33,453 nucleotides of DNA, taken from the NCBI GenBank assembly GCA_011526045.1, contig WYBE01000015.1, positions 1 to 33,453 of the forward strand, given 5' to 3'. This DNA comes from Nevskiales bacterium. Its GTDB lineage: Bacteria > Pseudomonadota > Gammaproteobacteria > Steroidobacterales > GCA-2729495. Both the position numbers and the translations under genes were made by a program. This document shows positions 8,263 through 16,022 of the stretch, one piece after another; within the stretch, counting starts at the first letter, position 1, and the number at the start of each line of letters is the position of its first letter. The notes below the pieces were generated by a model that was not told the origin of the DNA, did no database searches, and was given only the letters and a program-made list of their open reading frames with translations.

Positions 8263-9024
8263 TCAGTCGCGTGCGCGCGGCACCGGTGCGGCGCGCAAGT
8301 GCGCGCGGATCGCGCGCAGGATCATCTTTTCGCGGGGCTGCACGCGGTCTTTGCCGCCGGCGACGGCCAGTACCAGCAGCGAGCCGGCGACCGTGCGCGG
8401 CAGCGGGACGCAGATCGCGCCGACACCTTCGAGGAAGATGTCGTAGCCGGCGAAATAGCCCTGTGCGCGGATGCGCCGGACCTGCTCGCGGACCTGATCG
8501 CGCTGGCGCTTGCCGCGCGGCGCATCACGCTTGTCGAGGCCGTCGAAGAAGCGCTCGACCTCCTGCTCGCTGCGCAGGCTGAGCAGCGAGCGGCCGACGG
8601 CGCTGCGCCAGAGCTGGCCGCCCATCCCGGCAGAGATCTGCAGGGCCAGGGCGTGGCCGGCGCGATGCACGTAGAGCACCTCGACATGGTCGCTGGTCAC
8701 GGTGCTGAGGCTGGCAGTCTCTTCGAGTTCGAGCGAGATGCTGTCGACCACGCGCGTCAACGCCTCGTGCAGCACGAGGCTGCGCCCGAGCCAGTCGCCG
8801 AGCACGCTCAGCCTCGCGGTGGGGAAGTAGGTGCGCGCGGGCATCGTGTAGGCGAGGTAACCGATGCTTACGAGTTCGTGCAGCAGTACGCGCGTACTCG
8901 GCTGTGGCAGTTTGAGCGCGTGCTGGATCTGGGCGGCAGTGAGCGGCCGGCGCAATTCGCGGAAGAGGTCGAGCACGCGGAAGGTCCGCGCTACCGATTT
9001 GCTGATATTGGCCTGCGAGGTCAT
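8263..9024 (-). CDS. IclR-family transcriptional regulator (253 aa)
   Basis: A DNA-binding regulator with an N-terminal winged helix-turn-helix (residues about 8-65: SVARTFRVLDLFRELRRPLT, then an HTH with PQPSTRVLLHELVSIGYL) and a C-terminal effector-binding domain with the IclR-type segments DHVEVLYVHRAGHAL and SAVGRSLLSL. ATG 9024 is chosen because AGGAG lies at proper distance and because the DNA-binding domain starts there; longer frames to 9324 add Arg/Pro-rich sequence. It lies downstream of two small membrane-protein genes on the same strand and may be co-transcribed with them. Its ligand and targets are unknown. Confidence 0.85.
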   Translation of the reverse strand: MTSQANISKSVARTFRVLDLFRELRRPLTAAQIQHALKLPQPSTRVLLHELVSIGYLAYTMPARTYFPTARLSVLGDWLGRSLVLHEALTRVVDSISLELEETASLSTVTSDHVEVLYVHRAGHALALQISAGMGGQLWRSAVGRSLLSLRSEQEVERFFDGLDKRDAPRGKRQRDQVREQVRRIRAQGYFAGYDIFLEGVGAICVPLPRTVAGSLLVLAVAGGKDRVQPREKMILRAIRAHLRAAPVPRARD

Positions 9025-9119
9025 GACCGCTCCTGCGGGCAGCTGCCGGCGGAGTGTACCGCCGTCCGGCCACAGGGCGGCAAGGGCGGCCGGGAGGCGT
9101 GCCCGGGTCGATGCGGGTG

Positions 9120-9368
9120 TCAGTCGGGCGCGACGTTGCGCCGGATGTTGGGGTGCAACCCGGGATGCGGGCGGCTGCCGGTGGCGGCGACCCGCATGCG
9201 CCGTCCGGCGAGCAGGTACTGGAAGCCGAGGGCGAGTGCCACGCAGGAGAGCAGCGACGCCCGGAGCAGCAGGCCTGCGGCGAGTGCGAGCCCGGTCAGC
9301 GCCAGCGACACGACGCAGTCGCACTCCTCGCGCAATGCGTCGCCACCGCGCATCGTGTGCTCCGGCAT
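9120..9368 (-). CDS. Small membrane protein, unknown (82 aa)
   Basis: An ORF with an acidic, Cys-containing start (REECDC at residues 13-18), then one or two hydrophobic segments (about 19-36 and 40-54) and a basic C-terminal tail with RRMR. ATG 9368 is preferred because AGGA lies six bases upstream; ATG 9383 is an alternative. No family is recognised. It is 48 bp downstream of the 36-aa ORF at 9417-9527, and the two probably form one transcript with the IclR gene behind them. Confidence 0.5.
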   Translation of the reverse strand: MPEHTMRGGDALREECDCVVSLALTGLALAAGLLLRASLLSCVALALGFQYLLAGRRMRVAATGSRPHPGLHPNIRRNVAPD

Positions 9369-9416
9369 GGACGGTCCTGCCATGGCGTTATGGCCTGCGC
9401 CTGGTTGGGGGGCGGT

Positions 9417-9527
9417 TCAGCCGAACAGCACCGCGAGGACCGCGCCCATGCCGAGCGTGATCAGCGTGACCGTCACGGCGAATTCCAGCCGTTGCGAAGC
9501 GGGCAATGTCCAGAACCCTGCATCCAT
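9417..9527 (-). CDS. Single-pass micro-protein (36 aa)
   Basis: A very short ORF starting at ATG 9527 behind AAGGAG at ideal spacing. It reads an amphipathic start (MDAGFWTLPASQRLE) followed by one transmembrane helix (FAVTVTLITLGMGAVLAVLF) and stops. Most small-gene callers would miss it. No family is recognised; such proteins are often subunits of membrane complexes or regulators. Its strong ribosome-binding site, hydrophobicity and place next to the 82-aa membrane protein support it being real. Confidence 0.55.
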   Translation of the reverse strand: MDAGFWTLPASQRLEFAVTVTLITLGMGAVLAVLFG

Positions 9528-9608
9528 CGTCGTCTCCTTGCGTGCTGTGCGGGTCGTTTGCGATGGTGTCAGCTTGCGCCGCGCAGGCGTGGCGATCCTT
9601 TCAGGCGG

Positions 9609-9634
9609 GTAACGTTTTGTAACGGTGCGTAACG
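9609..9634. promoter_or_regulatory. Three GTAACG direct repeats at 10-bp spacing
   Basis: GTAACG occurs at 9609-9614, 9619-9624 and 9629-9634, each start exactly 10 bp after the last, so all three face the same side of the helix. Tandem half-sites of this spacing are typical of OmpR/PhoB-type response regulators. The block lies 82 bp upstream of the 36-aa ORF start (minus strand), where a regulator would act. No -10/-35 pair can be stated with confidence. Confidence 0.55.
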
Positions 9635-9793
9635 GGACCGCGAGACCGGGCTCGTGGAATATGCGTATGCCCGCGCCCAGTGGCGGGCAGCGCGCCGCGT
9701 CGGGCGGGCGTTCGTGTCAGGAGAGGCCGGGTGCGCGCCGTTGCTGCCAGAAGTCGATGCGAGCCTTGGCGATGCCGTCCGGCTGCCGGGCAC

Positions 9794-10660
9794 TCACCGG
9801 CTTTTGTTGCGCTTGCCCTCCGGTTCGAACAGGAATCGGAACACGTGCCGGTCCATGGCGTCGCGCATGACGTTTTCCATGAAGTCGTGGCTCGAGTTCG
9901 GCAATTCGCGGAAGCGGTACCGCGTCGTCAGCCCGCGCTGGCGGGCCTCGCGCCTGAGTTGCCGGATCCAGCGCCGGCCACGTTCGAGCCGGTTCCTGCC
10001 CTGTTCGCGGTCGAGACGCCGGCCGGTGCGCAGCTGCGGGTCGCGCTCGGTGTCGTGCGCGCCCACCAGCACGCAGGTCGGTATGCAGAGGAACTTGTCG
10101 AGGTCGAAGCGCAGGTCCGGCAGGAACGCGGAAGGCGCGAGGCCGAGCGGGAAACGGCGCAGCGGATCCGGCCATGTGTACCAGCCGGGCGAAGTGATCG
10201 CTAGGGCGATGACGCGCTGCGGATAGGCCAGTGCGTAGCGGTGGGCGAACTGGCCGCCGCCGGAGTAACCGAACAGGTGAATGCGCTCGATGCGCCGGCC
10301 GGTGAACCGGCCGAGATCCTCGAGCATGCGATTGAGCGATTGGTCGGAGCGCAGGCCCGCGCCTTTGCGGCCGAGCCGCTGGTAGTGCGGAAAGATGTCC
10401 GGAGGGAACAGCGGCGCCATGAGGAGCACGCCATGGTGGCTCGCGCGTGCGGCGAGCATCCGCACGTGCTCGCGCGCATTGCGCGAAATGCCGTGAACCG
10501 CGACCAGGACATGCGAGTCGGCGCCGGCGGTGGCCGGCCAGTACACGTAATAGCGCAGCCGTGGATCGCTGCGGGCGGCGCGCAACAGGATGCGATCGCG
10601 TGGGCAGGTGCCGCCCGGCGGGACGTTCGTCGCCCGCGATTGGGCCATGGGGACACTCAT
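9794..10660 (-). CDS. Alpha/beta hydrolase, PHB-depolymerase-like (288 aa)
   Basis: A serine hydrolase with visible triad: nucleophile Ser133 in FGYSGGGQF, acid Asp203 in VGAHDTERD, and His258 in PNSSHDF. The oxyanion segment is VAVHGISRNAREH near residue 53. No signal peptide, so probably cytoplasmic. It shares with three other proteins of the window the HGxxRNA motif and the GWYTWPDPLRRFP segment, which define one paralogous family. It follows the NTPase gene at 10851-11966 on the same strand, the order repeated at 17347-19315. The substrate is unknown; an ester or amide of a polymer is possible. The gap 10661-10850 holds no gene. Confidence 0.8.
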   Translation of the reverse strand: MSVPMAQSRATNVPPGGTCPRDRILLRAARSDPRLRYYVYWPATAGADSHVLVAVHGISRNAREHVRMLAARASHHGVLLMAPLFPPDIFPHYQRLGRKGAGLRSDQSLNRMLEDLGRFTGRRIERIHLFGYSGGGQFAHRYALAYPQRVIALAITSPGWYTWPDPLRRFPLGLAPSAFLPDLRFDLDKFLCIPTCVLVGAHDTERDPQLRTGRRLDREQGRNRLERGRRWIRQLRREARQRGLTTRYRFRELPNSSHDFMENVMRDAMDRHVFRFLFEPEGKRNKSR

Positions 10661-10850
10661 GCGGCGCAGGCTCCGCGCCGCGGCCGGACGGCCGGTTGCG
10701 GCTGCATCGGCTGCTTGAGAGCGTGCCCCGTCATGCGGCTATTGAACGCTGTTCGTGTTCCGGGAAAAAGGGGGCGGGCGCGATTTTGAGAGGGGGTGCC
10801 GTCCGGTTCCGGCGCCGGCGAACGCGGCGGCCGCCGCCCGGCTGCCGGGC

Positions 10851-11966
10851 TCAGGCGCCCAGCATGGCGGCGCCGCCACCGGTAGGCACGGCCAGCAGTT
10901 CGCGCACCACGGCCGGCGTCGCGAGTTCGTCACAGCGCAGGACGGGCAGTGACGTCACCTGCCGGGCTTCCTGGATGGCGAGCGGGGAGGCCGTCAGAAC
11001 GCCGGTCACCGCGAGCGTCGGGATGCCGCGCTGTTCGAGCCAGTTCACGCCGGCCTCGGCGCCCATCGCGTCACCCGCACAGAAGATGACGCCGCGCACG
11101 AGGTTGGTGAAGGTCGGCGATTGCAGCAACGCCGCGGTCTCCTGTTGCAGCAGGCCGTCGGCGATTTCGATGATCACGATGTCGGCGCGCGCCTGCTGCA
11201 GGTAGATGGCCATTTTCTGGAGGATGGCCTCGACCTCCGGGATGGCCAGCCGGTAGGTGGTGGCATGGCCGAAGTCCGTGAAGTCGAGCACCTGGTGCGC
11301 ACCGGCGTCCTCCATCGACCAGACATCGTTGCCGGCGCCAGTGCCGGTGGCCTTGCCGGCGCCGACGCACATGCCGGCGCGTGCAGCGCCCTTGACCAGG
11401 TGGGAAACCGCGGTGGTCTTGCCTGCGTCCATGCTGGTGCCGACCACCACGATGACCGGGATGGCGGGGTTGACGGCGGCGCGCGGGGCCGGCAGGCCGA
11501 AGTCGCCGATGTTCAGCCGCCGGTTCTCGGCATCGCCGAGCAATCCGACCGGGCGCAGCCGCGTGGCCGCCCGCATCTGGCTGTGCGCCGATAGCACTTC
11601 GGACGCAATGCCGCCGCCGGCGACCAGATGGCAGGGGCCGAGATCGGGCGGGATCAGGGCCTCGAACTGGTTCGGCGCGTAGCGGTTGCCGTAGCAGACC
11701 ACGACCTCGTCGCCGGCGAACAGCTGTGAGCGCCGTCCCGAGGGCATCTGGACGCGACTGTGGTGGCCGACTTTCTCCACGCGCGCGAGCACGAGGTCGC
11801 CAGCCCGGGGGGCGAGGTTGCCGACCACCAGCGTCTCGATCTGGCCTACCGCGACGCGGCGAGTGACGAACCCGAACTTCGCGGCCTCGAGCCGCTCGTG
11901 ATCGAGTCGCCGCACGAGGTTCCGCGGGGGCCTCAGTGCGGTCGGGTCGCGACTCTCGGCATCCAT
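10851..11966 (-). CDS. SIMIBI-type P-loop NTPase, DUF1611-like (371 aa), paralog 1
   Basis: An NTPase with an N-terminal beta-rich domain (about residues 30-150, including PRAGDLVLARV and GDEVVVCYGNRYAPNQFEA) and a C-terminal nucleotide-binding domain. Walker A is GTSMDAGKTT at 176-185; the following GAGKATGTGAGNDVW, FTDFGHATTY and VIIEIADGLLQQET segments look like the switch and Walker B regions. The C-terminal half recalls DUF1611/MobB-like proteins; some DUF1611 proteins act in D-glutamate metabolism, but the N-terminal domain here differs, so function is not transferable. It starts at ATG 11966 behind AAAAGG and precedes the hydrolase gene on the same strand. Confidence 0.65.
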   Translation of the reverse strand: MDAESRDPTALRPPRNLVRRLDHERLEAAKFGFVTRRVAVGQIETLVVGNLAPRAGDLVLARVEKVGHHSRVQMPSGRRSQLFAGDEVVVCYGNRYAPNQFEALIPPDLGPCHLVAGGGIASEVLSAHSQMRAATRLRPVGLLGDAENRRLNIGDFGLPAPRAAVNPAIPVIVVVGTSMDAGKTTAVSHLVKGAARAGMCVGAGKATGTGAGNDVWSMEDAGAHQVLDFTDFGHATTYRLAIPEVEAILQKMAIYLQQARADIVIIEIADGLLQQETAALLQSPTFTNLVRGVIFCAGDAMGAEAGVNWLEQRGIPTLAVTGVLTASPLAIQEARQVTSLPVLRCDELATPAVVRELLAVPTGGGAAMLGA

Positions 11967-12291
11967 TCTCGTGGCCTTTTCAACGAAACTGCAGCTTCAT
12001 GCGGGCGTCGGCACCCGTGATTGCTTGTTGGTCAGGGCACGACGGAGGTCAGCAAGACTACGTATTTACCGAATTAGATAACGGGAAAACGCGCCCGCGG
12101 CAATTACCCAATTTTCGGGTATCAGTCTTGAGGATGGCGCCGGATGCCGGCGTTGTGGCGCGGGCCGTTACGGCGATGAAACAGAATGTCTCGCCTTACG
12201 TCCGTGTAGCGCCTGAGGGCCCGGGCGGCTGGCAGGCCAGGCACGCCCGGATTCCCCGGAGACCGCCTCCCGGCGGCGGCCGGCGCGAGGT
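11967..12291. other. 325-bp intergenic region, probable NTPase promoter region
   Basis: No gene is seen. Positions 12055-12125 are much richer in A and T than the surroundings, as expected for the promoter region of the minus-strand NTPase gene. The region contains the palindrome at 12105-12121 listed separately. The rest, towards the TPR gene end, is GC-rich without a clear terminator. Confidence 0.45.
12105..12121. promoter_or_regulatory. Palindrome TACCC-N7-GGGTA, candidate operator
   Basis: A perfect 5-bp inverted repeat with a 7-bp A/T-rich spacer, lying in the AT-rich part of the gap about 140 bp upstream of the NTPase start at 11966. The symmetry and place suggest a dimeric repressor site. 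No second copy was found near the paralogous gene at 17347. Confidence 0.3.
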
Positions 12292-13965
12292 TCAGAACCG
12301 CGACGAGGTGAGCTTCACGTCTGCCGCAGTCCAGGCGGCGGTGAACTGCGCCCCGGCGCGCGCGGCGAGTGCCTCCTTGCCCTGGGCCGTGAGCGCCCGT
12401 TGCAGCCCGAACAGGGCATAGCCGTTCGCCGGGTTGCGCGCGAGATCCTGCCAGTACACCGTTTCCGCTTCGCCCGCGCGCCCGGCGTCCAGCAACTCGG
12501 CGCCGAGGTAATGGCGCACCGGGAAGTACCAGTCGGGCGGCTCGTTGTACAGGAAGCCGTCCTGGATGCGCATGGCGGCGTCGAGCAGCGCGATCGCCTC
12601 ATCGCGGTCGCCGCTGGCGGCGGCGATTTCCGCCGCCAGGATCCGCGCGGCAATACTGAGCACGGCCGGTGCCGGCGCGAAGCCGACGAGCTTGTCCTTC
12701 ATCTGCGCGCTGCCGCTGATCTGCTCCAGCGCGCGCAGTTCCCGGCGCGCGTCGGTGAGCTTGCCGGTATGGCGGTAGGCCATGCCGCGGGCGTAGTGCC
12801 ACACGGCGGTCATGAAGTCATAGGCCTCGTCCGGTTGCGGCTCGCGCAGCGCCTCGTCCCAGCGCCCGAAGCGCACCATCACGTACAGCGGCTGGCTCAT
12901 CAGGTGCTGAAACGTTTCGGAGAACGGGCCCTCGATCATCGCCGGCTCGAGTCCCTGGGCGATCAGCCGGCCTGCATCCATCGCCGCCCGGCTGCGGCCC
13001 TGGAACATGGCAGCCCAGGTGAGGAAGTGCTGGTTGTGACGGTGATAGAAGAGGGGGTAGATGCCCTGCGCCTGGCACTGGGCGACGTAGCGGTTGTCCG
13101 CGGTGTTCGCGAGCACGTTGGCGTCGTAGGCGTCGGCGTAGCGGCCGACGCGCATATATATGTGCGAGGGCATGTGCACCAGGTGCCCGGCGGCCGGGGC
13201 CAGTTTCAGCAACCGGTCGGCGCTGACCTCGGCGCGCCGGCCGTCCACGGCTTCCACCGCGTGGATGTGCAGGTGCAGGGCGCCGATGTGATCGGGGTGG
13301 CGGCGCAATACGCCCTCGAGCGTGTCGACGATCACCTCGGCGTGTTCGTTGCCGGTGCCGTCCGCGTACCAGTAGTTCCACGGCGAGAGGTTCATCAGCG
13401 CATCCGCGTAGATCGTCGCGGCGTCCGGGTCCAGCGGATACTTCGCCGCCACGTCGCGCATGGCGTCGGCAAACGCCCGGTCGAGCGCGGCGCGATTGCC
13501 CGGCGCCGGGTCGGCGTACCGCTGCGCCATCGCCTCGATCAGGGCGCGTTCGACGGGCGTGACCCGCGCGCGCAGGGACATCGCCTTCTGTGCGGCCGCA
13601 TGGGCCTGGCCGGCCACCTCGGGCACCATCGGCAGGTTCAGGTTCGGGCCGAGCACGTAGGCCCAGCCCCAGTACGCCATCGCATTGTCCGGATCGAGGC
13701 GTGCGGCCTCCTTGAAGGCGCGCAGCGCCTCGGAGTGATTGAAGGCATAGGCGAGCCGCAGCCCCTGGTCGAAGAACTCCTGCGAGCGCGGGTCGCGGGT
13801 CGTGACGCTGCGGTGCAGGTCGCCGAGCCCGTCGAGCACGGGCGCGACCGGTTCGGTGGCGGTCGCCGGATCAATCGCGATGGCCCGCGGATCCCAGAAA
13901 CCCGCGGCGTTCTCCAGGCCTGCCAGTGACAGCAGGATGGCGGTGACAACGATGCGTGTGTTCAT
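12292..13965 (-). CDS. Exported tetratricopeptide-repeat protein (557 aa)
   Basis: Starts with a signal-peptide-like hydrophobic stretch (residues 3-21, VVTAILLSLAGLENAAG) and is otherwise soluble, so probably periplasmic. It contains several TPR-like helix pairs: FDQGLRLAYAFNHSEALRAF near 65 followed by ARLDPDNAMAYWGWAYVLG, others near 185-210, and C-terminal pairs around 395-530. A His-rich central part (HLHIHAVEAVD, LVHMPSHIYMRVGRYADA) is typical of a widespread proteobacterial family of unknown function. ATG 13965 follows GGGAGG at ideal distance. TPR proteins mostly act as scaffolds; a role in the neighbouring polymer locus is only suggested by position. Confidence 0.8.
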   Translation of the reverse strand: MNTRIVVTAILLSLAGLENAAGFWDPRAIAIDPATATEPVAPVLDGLGDLHRSVTTRDPRSQEFFDQGLRLAYAFNHSEALRAFKEAARLDPDNAMAYWGWAYVLGPNLNLPMVPEVAGQAHAAAQKAMSLRARVTPVERALIEAMAQRYADPAPGNRAALDRAFADAMRDVAAKYPLDPDAATIYADALMNLSPWNYWYADGTGNEHAEVIVDTLEGVLRRHPDHIGALHLHIHAVEAVDGRRAEVSADRLLKLAPAAGHLVHMPSHIYMRVGRYADAYDANVLANTADNRYVAQCQAQGIYPLFYHRHNQHFLTWAAMFQGRSRAAMDAGRLIAQGLEPAMIEGPFSETFQHLMSQPLYVMVRFGRWDEALREPQPDEAYDFMTAVWHYARGMAYRHTGKLTDARRELRALEQISGSAQMKDKLVGFAPAPAVLSIAARILAAEIAAASGDRDEAIALLDAAMRIQDGFLYNEPPDWYFPVRHYLGAELLDAGRAGEAETVYWQDLARNPANGYALFGLQRALTAQGKEALAARAGAQFTAAWTAADVKLTSSRF

Positions 13966-14046
13966 ATCGTGCCTCCCGGCCGGTCGACTTCCGGCTCTGA
14001 TCGAAGTTGCCGATACGTGCAGCCGCGTCGGTGCGCCGCGTGTGCA

Positions 14047-14292
14047 TCAACGCTGGTGTTTCAGTTTCCACTCCGCGTACGGGATACCGTAGACGCGCTC
14101 GCGTGCCGCCTCGTCGCTCATGGCGATGCCGCGCTCGCTGGCCGCTTCGCGGTACCAGCGTGCCAGGCAGTTGCGGCAGAAGCCGGCGAGCGTCATGAGC
14201 TCGATGTTCTGCACATCGCTGCGCGCGTCGAGGTGTGCCAGCAGCCGGCGAAACGCGGCCGCCTCGAGTTCGACCTGATGGTCCTCGTCCAT
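14047..14292 (-). CDS. DUF1244 family protein (81 aa)
   Basis: A short helical protein with the family-typical sequence LMTLAGFCRNCLARWY near residue 33 and a C-terminal YGIPYAEWKLKHQ. Both cysteines in the FCRNC segment are present. The family is widespread in proteobacteria and of unknown function. ATG 14292 lies behind GGGGAGAG. The gene is 81 bp upstream of the TPR gene on the same strand, so the two may share a transcript. Confidence 0.88.
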   Translation of the reverse strand: MDEDHQVELEAAAFRRLLAHLDARSDVQNIELMTLAGFCRNCLARWYREAASERGIAMSDEAARERVYGIPYAEWKLKHQR

Positions 14293-14461
14293 TCGTTCTG
14301 CTCTCCCCGGGCCGTACTATCCGCCAATCGACGCCCGGCCGCAAATGCGTGCTCGCCCGCGTGGTGTGGCCGGCGGATGGGCTCAGGTTGCCTGCGCCGT
14401 AACACGGACATGCGATTTGTCGCTGCGCCGCGGAGTGGCGTTCTGTGGCTGGCGGGTTAAA

Positions 14462-14640
14462 CGGTGGTCGCGACCCCGGCGCGTGCCGCTCCTCGCACGT
14501 CCATGTGCTCGTCGCTATGGGTTACGCCGGCTGCTGCCTCCTGGCAGCCGGCTCCACACATGCCCGCGCCCGGGCCGCGACCACCGCTGCACCCGCAGGG
14601 CCAGCCGGCGGCGAGGCCCGGGAAGGGCAGAGTCCGGTGC
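14462..14640 (+). repeat. Structured intergenic repeat, with dispersed-repeat copy B
   Basis: The core 14590-14636 matches 28-76 of the window and the reverse complement of copy C near 28562-28608. Around it lie perfect inverted repeats: a 10-bp pair at 14462-14471 and 14576-14585 enclosing the block, and a 9-bp stem 14526-14534/14544-14552 (GCCGGCTGC / GCAGCCGGC). No gene is seen in the 437-bp gap 14293-14729 apart from this element and a terminator-like hairpin. Confidence 0.6.
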
Positions 14641-14683
14641 AGCAACCACGTCGCGACCGCACCGAGCGGCTCCGAGACAAAGG

Positions 14684-14708
14684 AAAAAGGCTTCATTCTG
14701 TGAAGCCT
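14684..14708 (-). terminator. Intrinsic terminator-like hairpin, minus-strand direction
   Basis: An 8-bp stem AGGCTTCA (14688-14695) and TGAAGCCT (14701-14708) with a five-base loop is followed, on the minus strand, by a run of Ts (A-run at 14684-14688). It would end leftward transcription. No minus-strand gene ends here; the nearest is the secreted hydrolase ending at 15946, so it may stop antisense read-through before the leftward DUF1244/TPR genes. Confidence 0.55.
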
Positions 14709-14729
14709 CCGCACCCGTGGCGGTCGAAA

Positions 14730-16022
14730 ATGCGGCAGTATGTTCACGGCCGGGGCGAGCTGCCGACATATCCTGACAATAACGCCTCGCACCAGTCGCT
14801 CATGCGCTACGTCGGATTGCTCTGCAACTGCTCGATGACCCGCGACCCGATGGAGAAGCTGAGTCCGTCGCTGGTGAATCGCGCCTTCCTGATCGACCGC
14901 CTGCTGCGGCCGGACGACATCGGTGTATTCCTCTACTCGCCGCTCGAGGTCAGTTCCCCGCTCGAGGTGCCCGGATACACGATCAGCGGGAACACGCTGC
15001 AGGCGACCCGGCTGCCGATGCCGCGGGTGAATGCGAATTGGACCTACGGCACCCGCCGGATGCTCAAGCGCGGCATCGGCTACAACCACTTCAAGCGCCT
15101 GCTGCAGGCGCATGACCTGCGTGCCTATGTGCCGTATGCGTTCGCGGAACGCGTCTCGAACAAGCGCAAGGCCTACGACCTGGTGCGCACCTTCGACCCG
15201 GCGCTGCATCCGCATACGGAGGACTACTCGGGCGCACCGCTCCAGGTCGAGGCGTTCCTGAGCCGATCGAGCTGCGTCTTCATCAAGCCGCGATCGGGCA
15301 ACCGGGGCAATGGCATCTTCGTGCTGCGGCCGGGGCCCGGCGGGCTGCACCTCACCTTCTACGACTACGGCGGGCAGCGGCGCTTCGGGCCGCTGACGCC
15401 CGAGTCCATGCTGGCGGTCGTGCAGGCCGCAGCGGGCGGCACGTCCTACGTGATCCAGGAGGGAGTCGAGTCGCTGCAGGCCGAAGGTTGCGTGTTCGAC
15501 GTGCGGGTCGTGATGGTCAACGACGGCAGTCGCTGGCACGAGATCGTCGAGACACGGCTCGCGCCGCCGGGCAGCGACCTGTCGAACGTCTTCCAGGGCG
15601 GTTCCATCGAGGTCACGGAAGCCGTCCTGTCACGCGCGCTCGGCGAGGCCGCCGCGCAGCAGGTGCTGCGTTCCATTGCGGCGAAGGCCCATGAACTCGC
15701 CCGGCACCTGGAGACGGACTTTCCCGGTGAGTTGATGGAGGTCGGGTTCGATGTCGTCGTCGACCGGCACTGCGGCCTGCATGTGGTCGAGATCAACTCC
15801 AAGCCCGGCGTCGCGGGCTTCGGCTCGGAGACGCGGTTCTTCGAGTGGACTCCGGCCGACGAGGTGCACTACCGGCGCTGGGTGCAGCCGCACGTGACGC
15901 ACCTCGCCGCGTTCCTGCGCGCGAAGCTCGACGAGGGCGCGGCGCTCAGCGAAACGCGGCCTGGCGCGCAGGCTCGCTCACGAGCATCGCCCGGCCCGAG
16001 TGACCGATTCCCGGAACCGTGA
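14730..16022 (+). CDS. ATP-grasp ligase, YheC/YheD-like (430 aa)
   Basis: An ATP-dependent carboxylate-amine ligase fold with all key parts: FIKPRSGNRGNGI near residue 184 (ATP-binding Lys186 and glycine-rich loop), VIQEGVESL near 241, FDVRVVMVNDGS (Arg259), GELMEVGFDVVVD near 333, and the metal-binding end VVEINSKPGVAGFG (Glu354, Asn356). The N-terminal part (YVGLLCNCS, then FLYSPLEV) matches the YheC/YheD group, best known from spore-coat genes of bacilli, so a gammaproteobacterial copy is notable. The start is uncertain: ATG 14730 is chosen; GTG 14700 and ATG 14802 are alternatives and none has a strong ribosome-binding site. The last 77 bp overlap the opposing hydrolase gene. Confidence 0.78.
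   Translation: MRQYVHGRGELPTYPDNNASHQSLMRYVGLLCNCSMTRDPMEKLSPSLVNRAFLIDRLLRPDDIGVFLYSPLEVSSPLEVPGYTISGNTLQATRLPMPRVNANWTYGTRRMLKRGIGYNHFKRLLQAHDLRAYVPYAFAERVSNKRKAYDLVRTFDPALHPHTEDYSGAPLQVEAFLSRSSCVFIKPRSGNRGNGIFVLRPGPGGLHLTFYDYGGQRRFGPLTPESMLAVVQAAAGGTSYVIQEGVESLQAEGCVFDVRVVMVNDGSRWHEIVETRLAPPGSDLSNVFQGGSIEVTEAVLSRALGEAAAQQVLRSIAAKAHELARHLETDFPGELMEVGFDVVVDRHCGLHVVEINSKPGVAGFGSETRFFEWTPADEVHYRRWVQPHVTHLAAFLRAKLDEGAALSETRPGAQARSRASPGPSDRFPEP

Noticed and set aside
12400..13929. Plus-strand ORF of 509 codons opposite the TPR gene
   Set aside because: Shadow frame; the minus strand has a signal peptide, TPR motifs and a strong ribosome-binding site.
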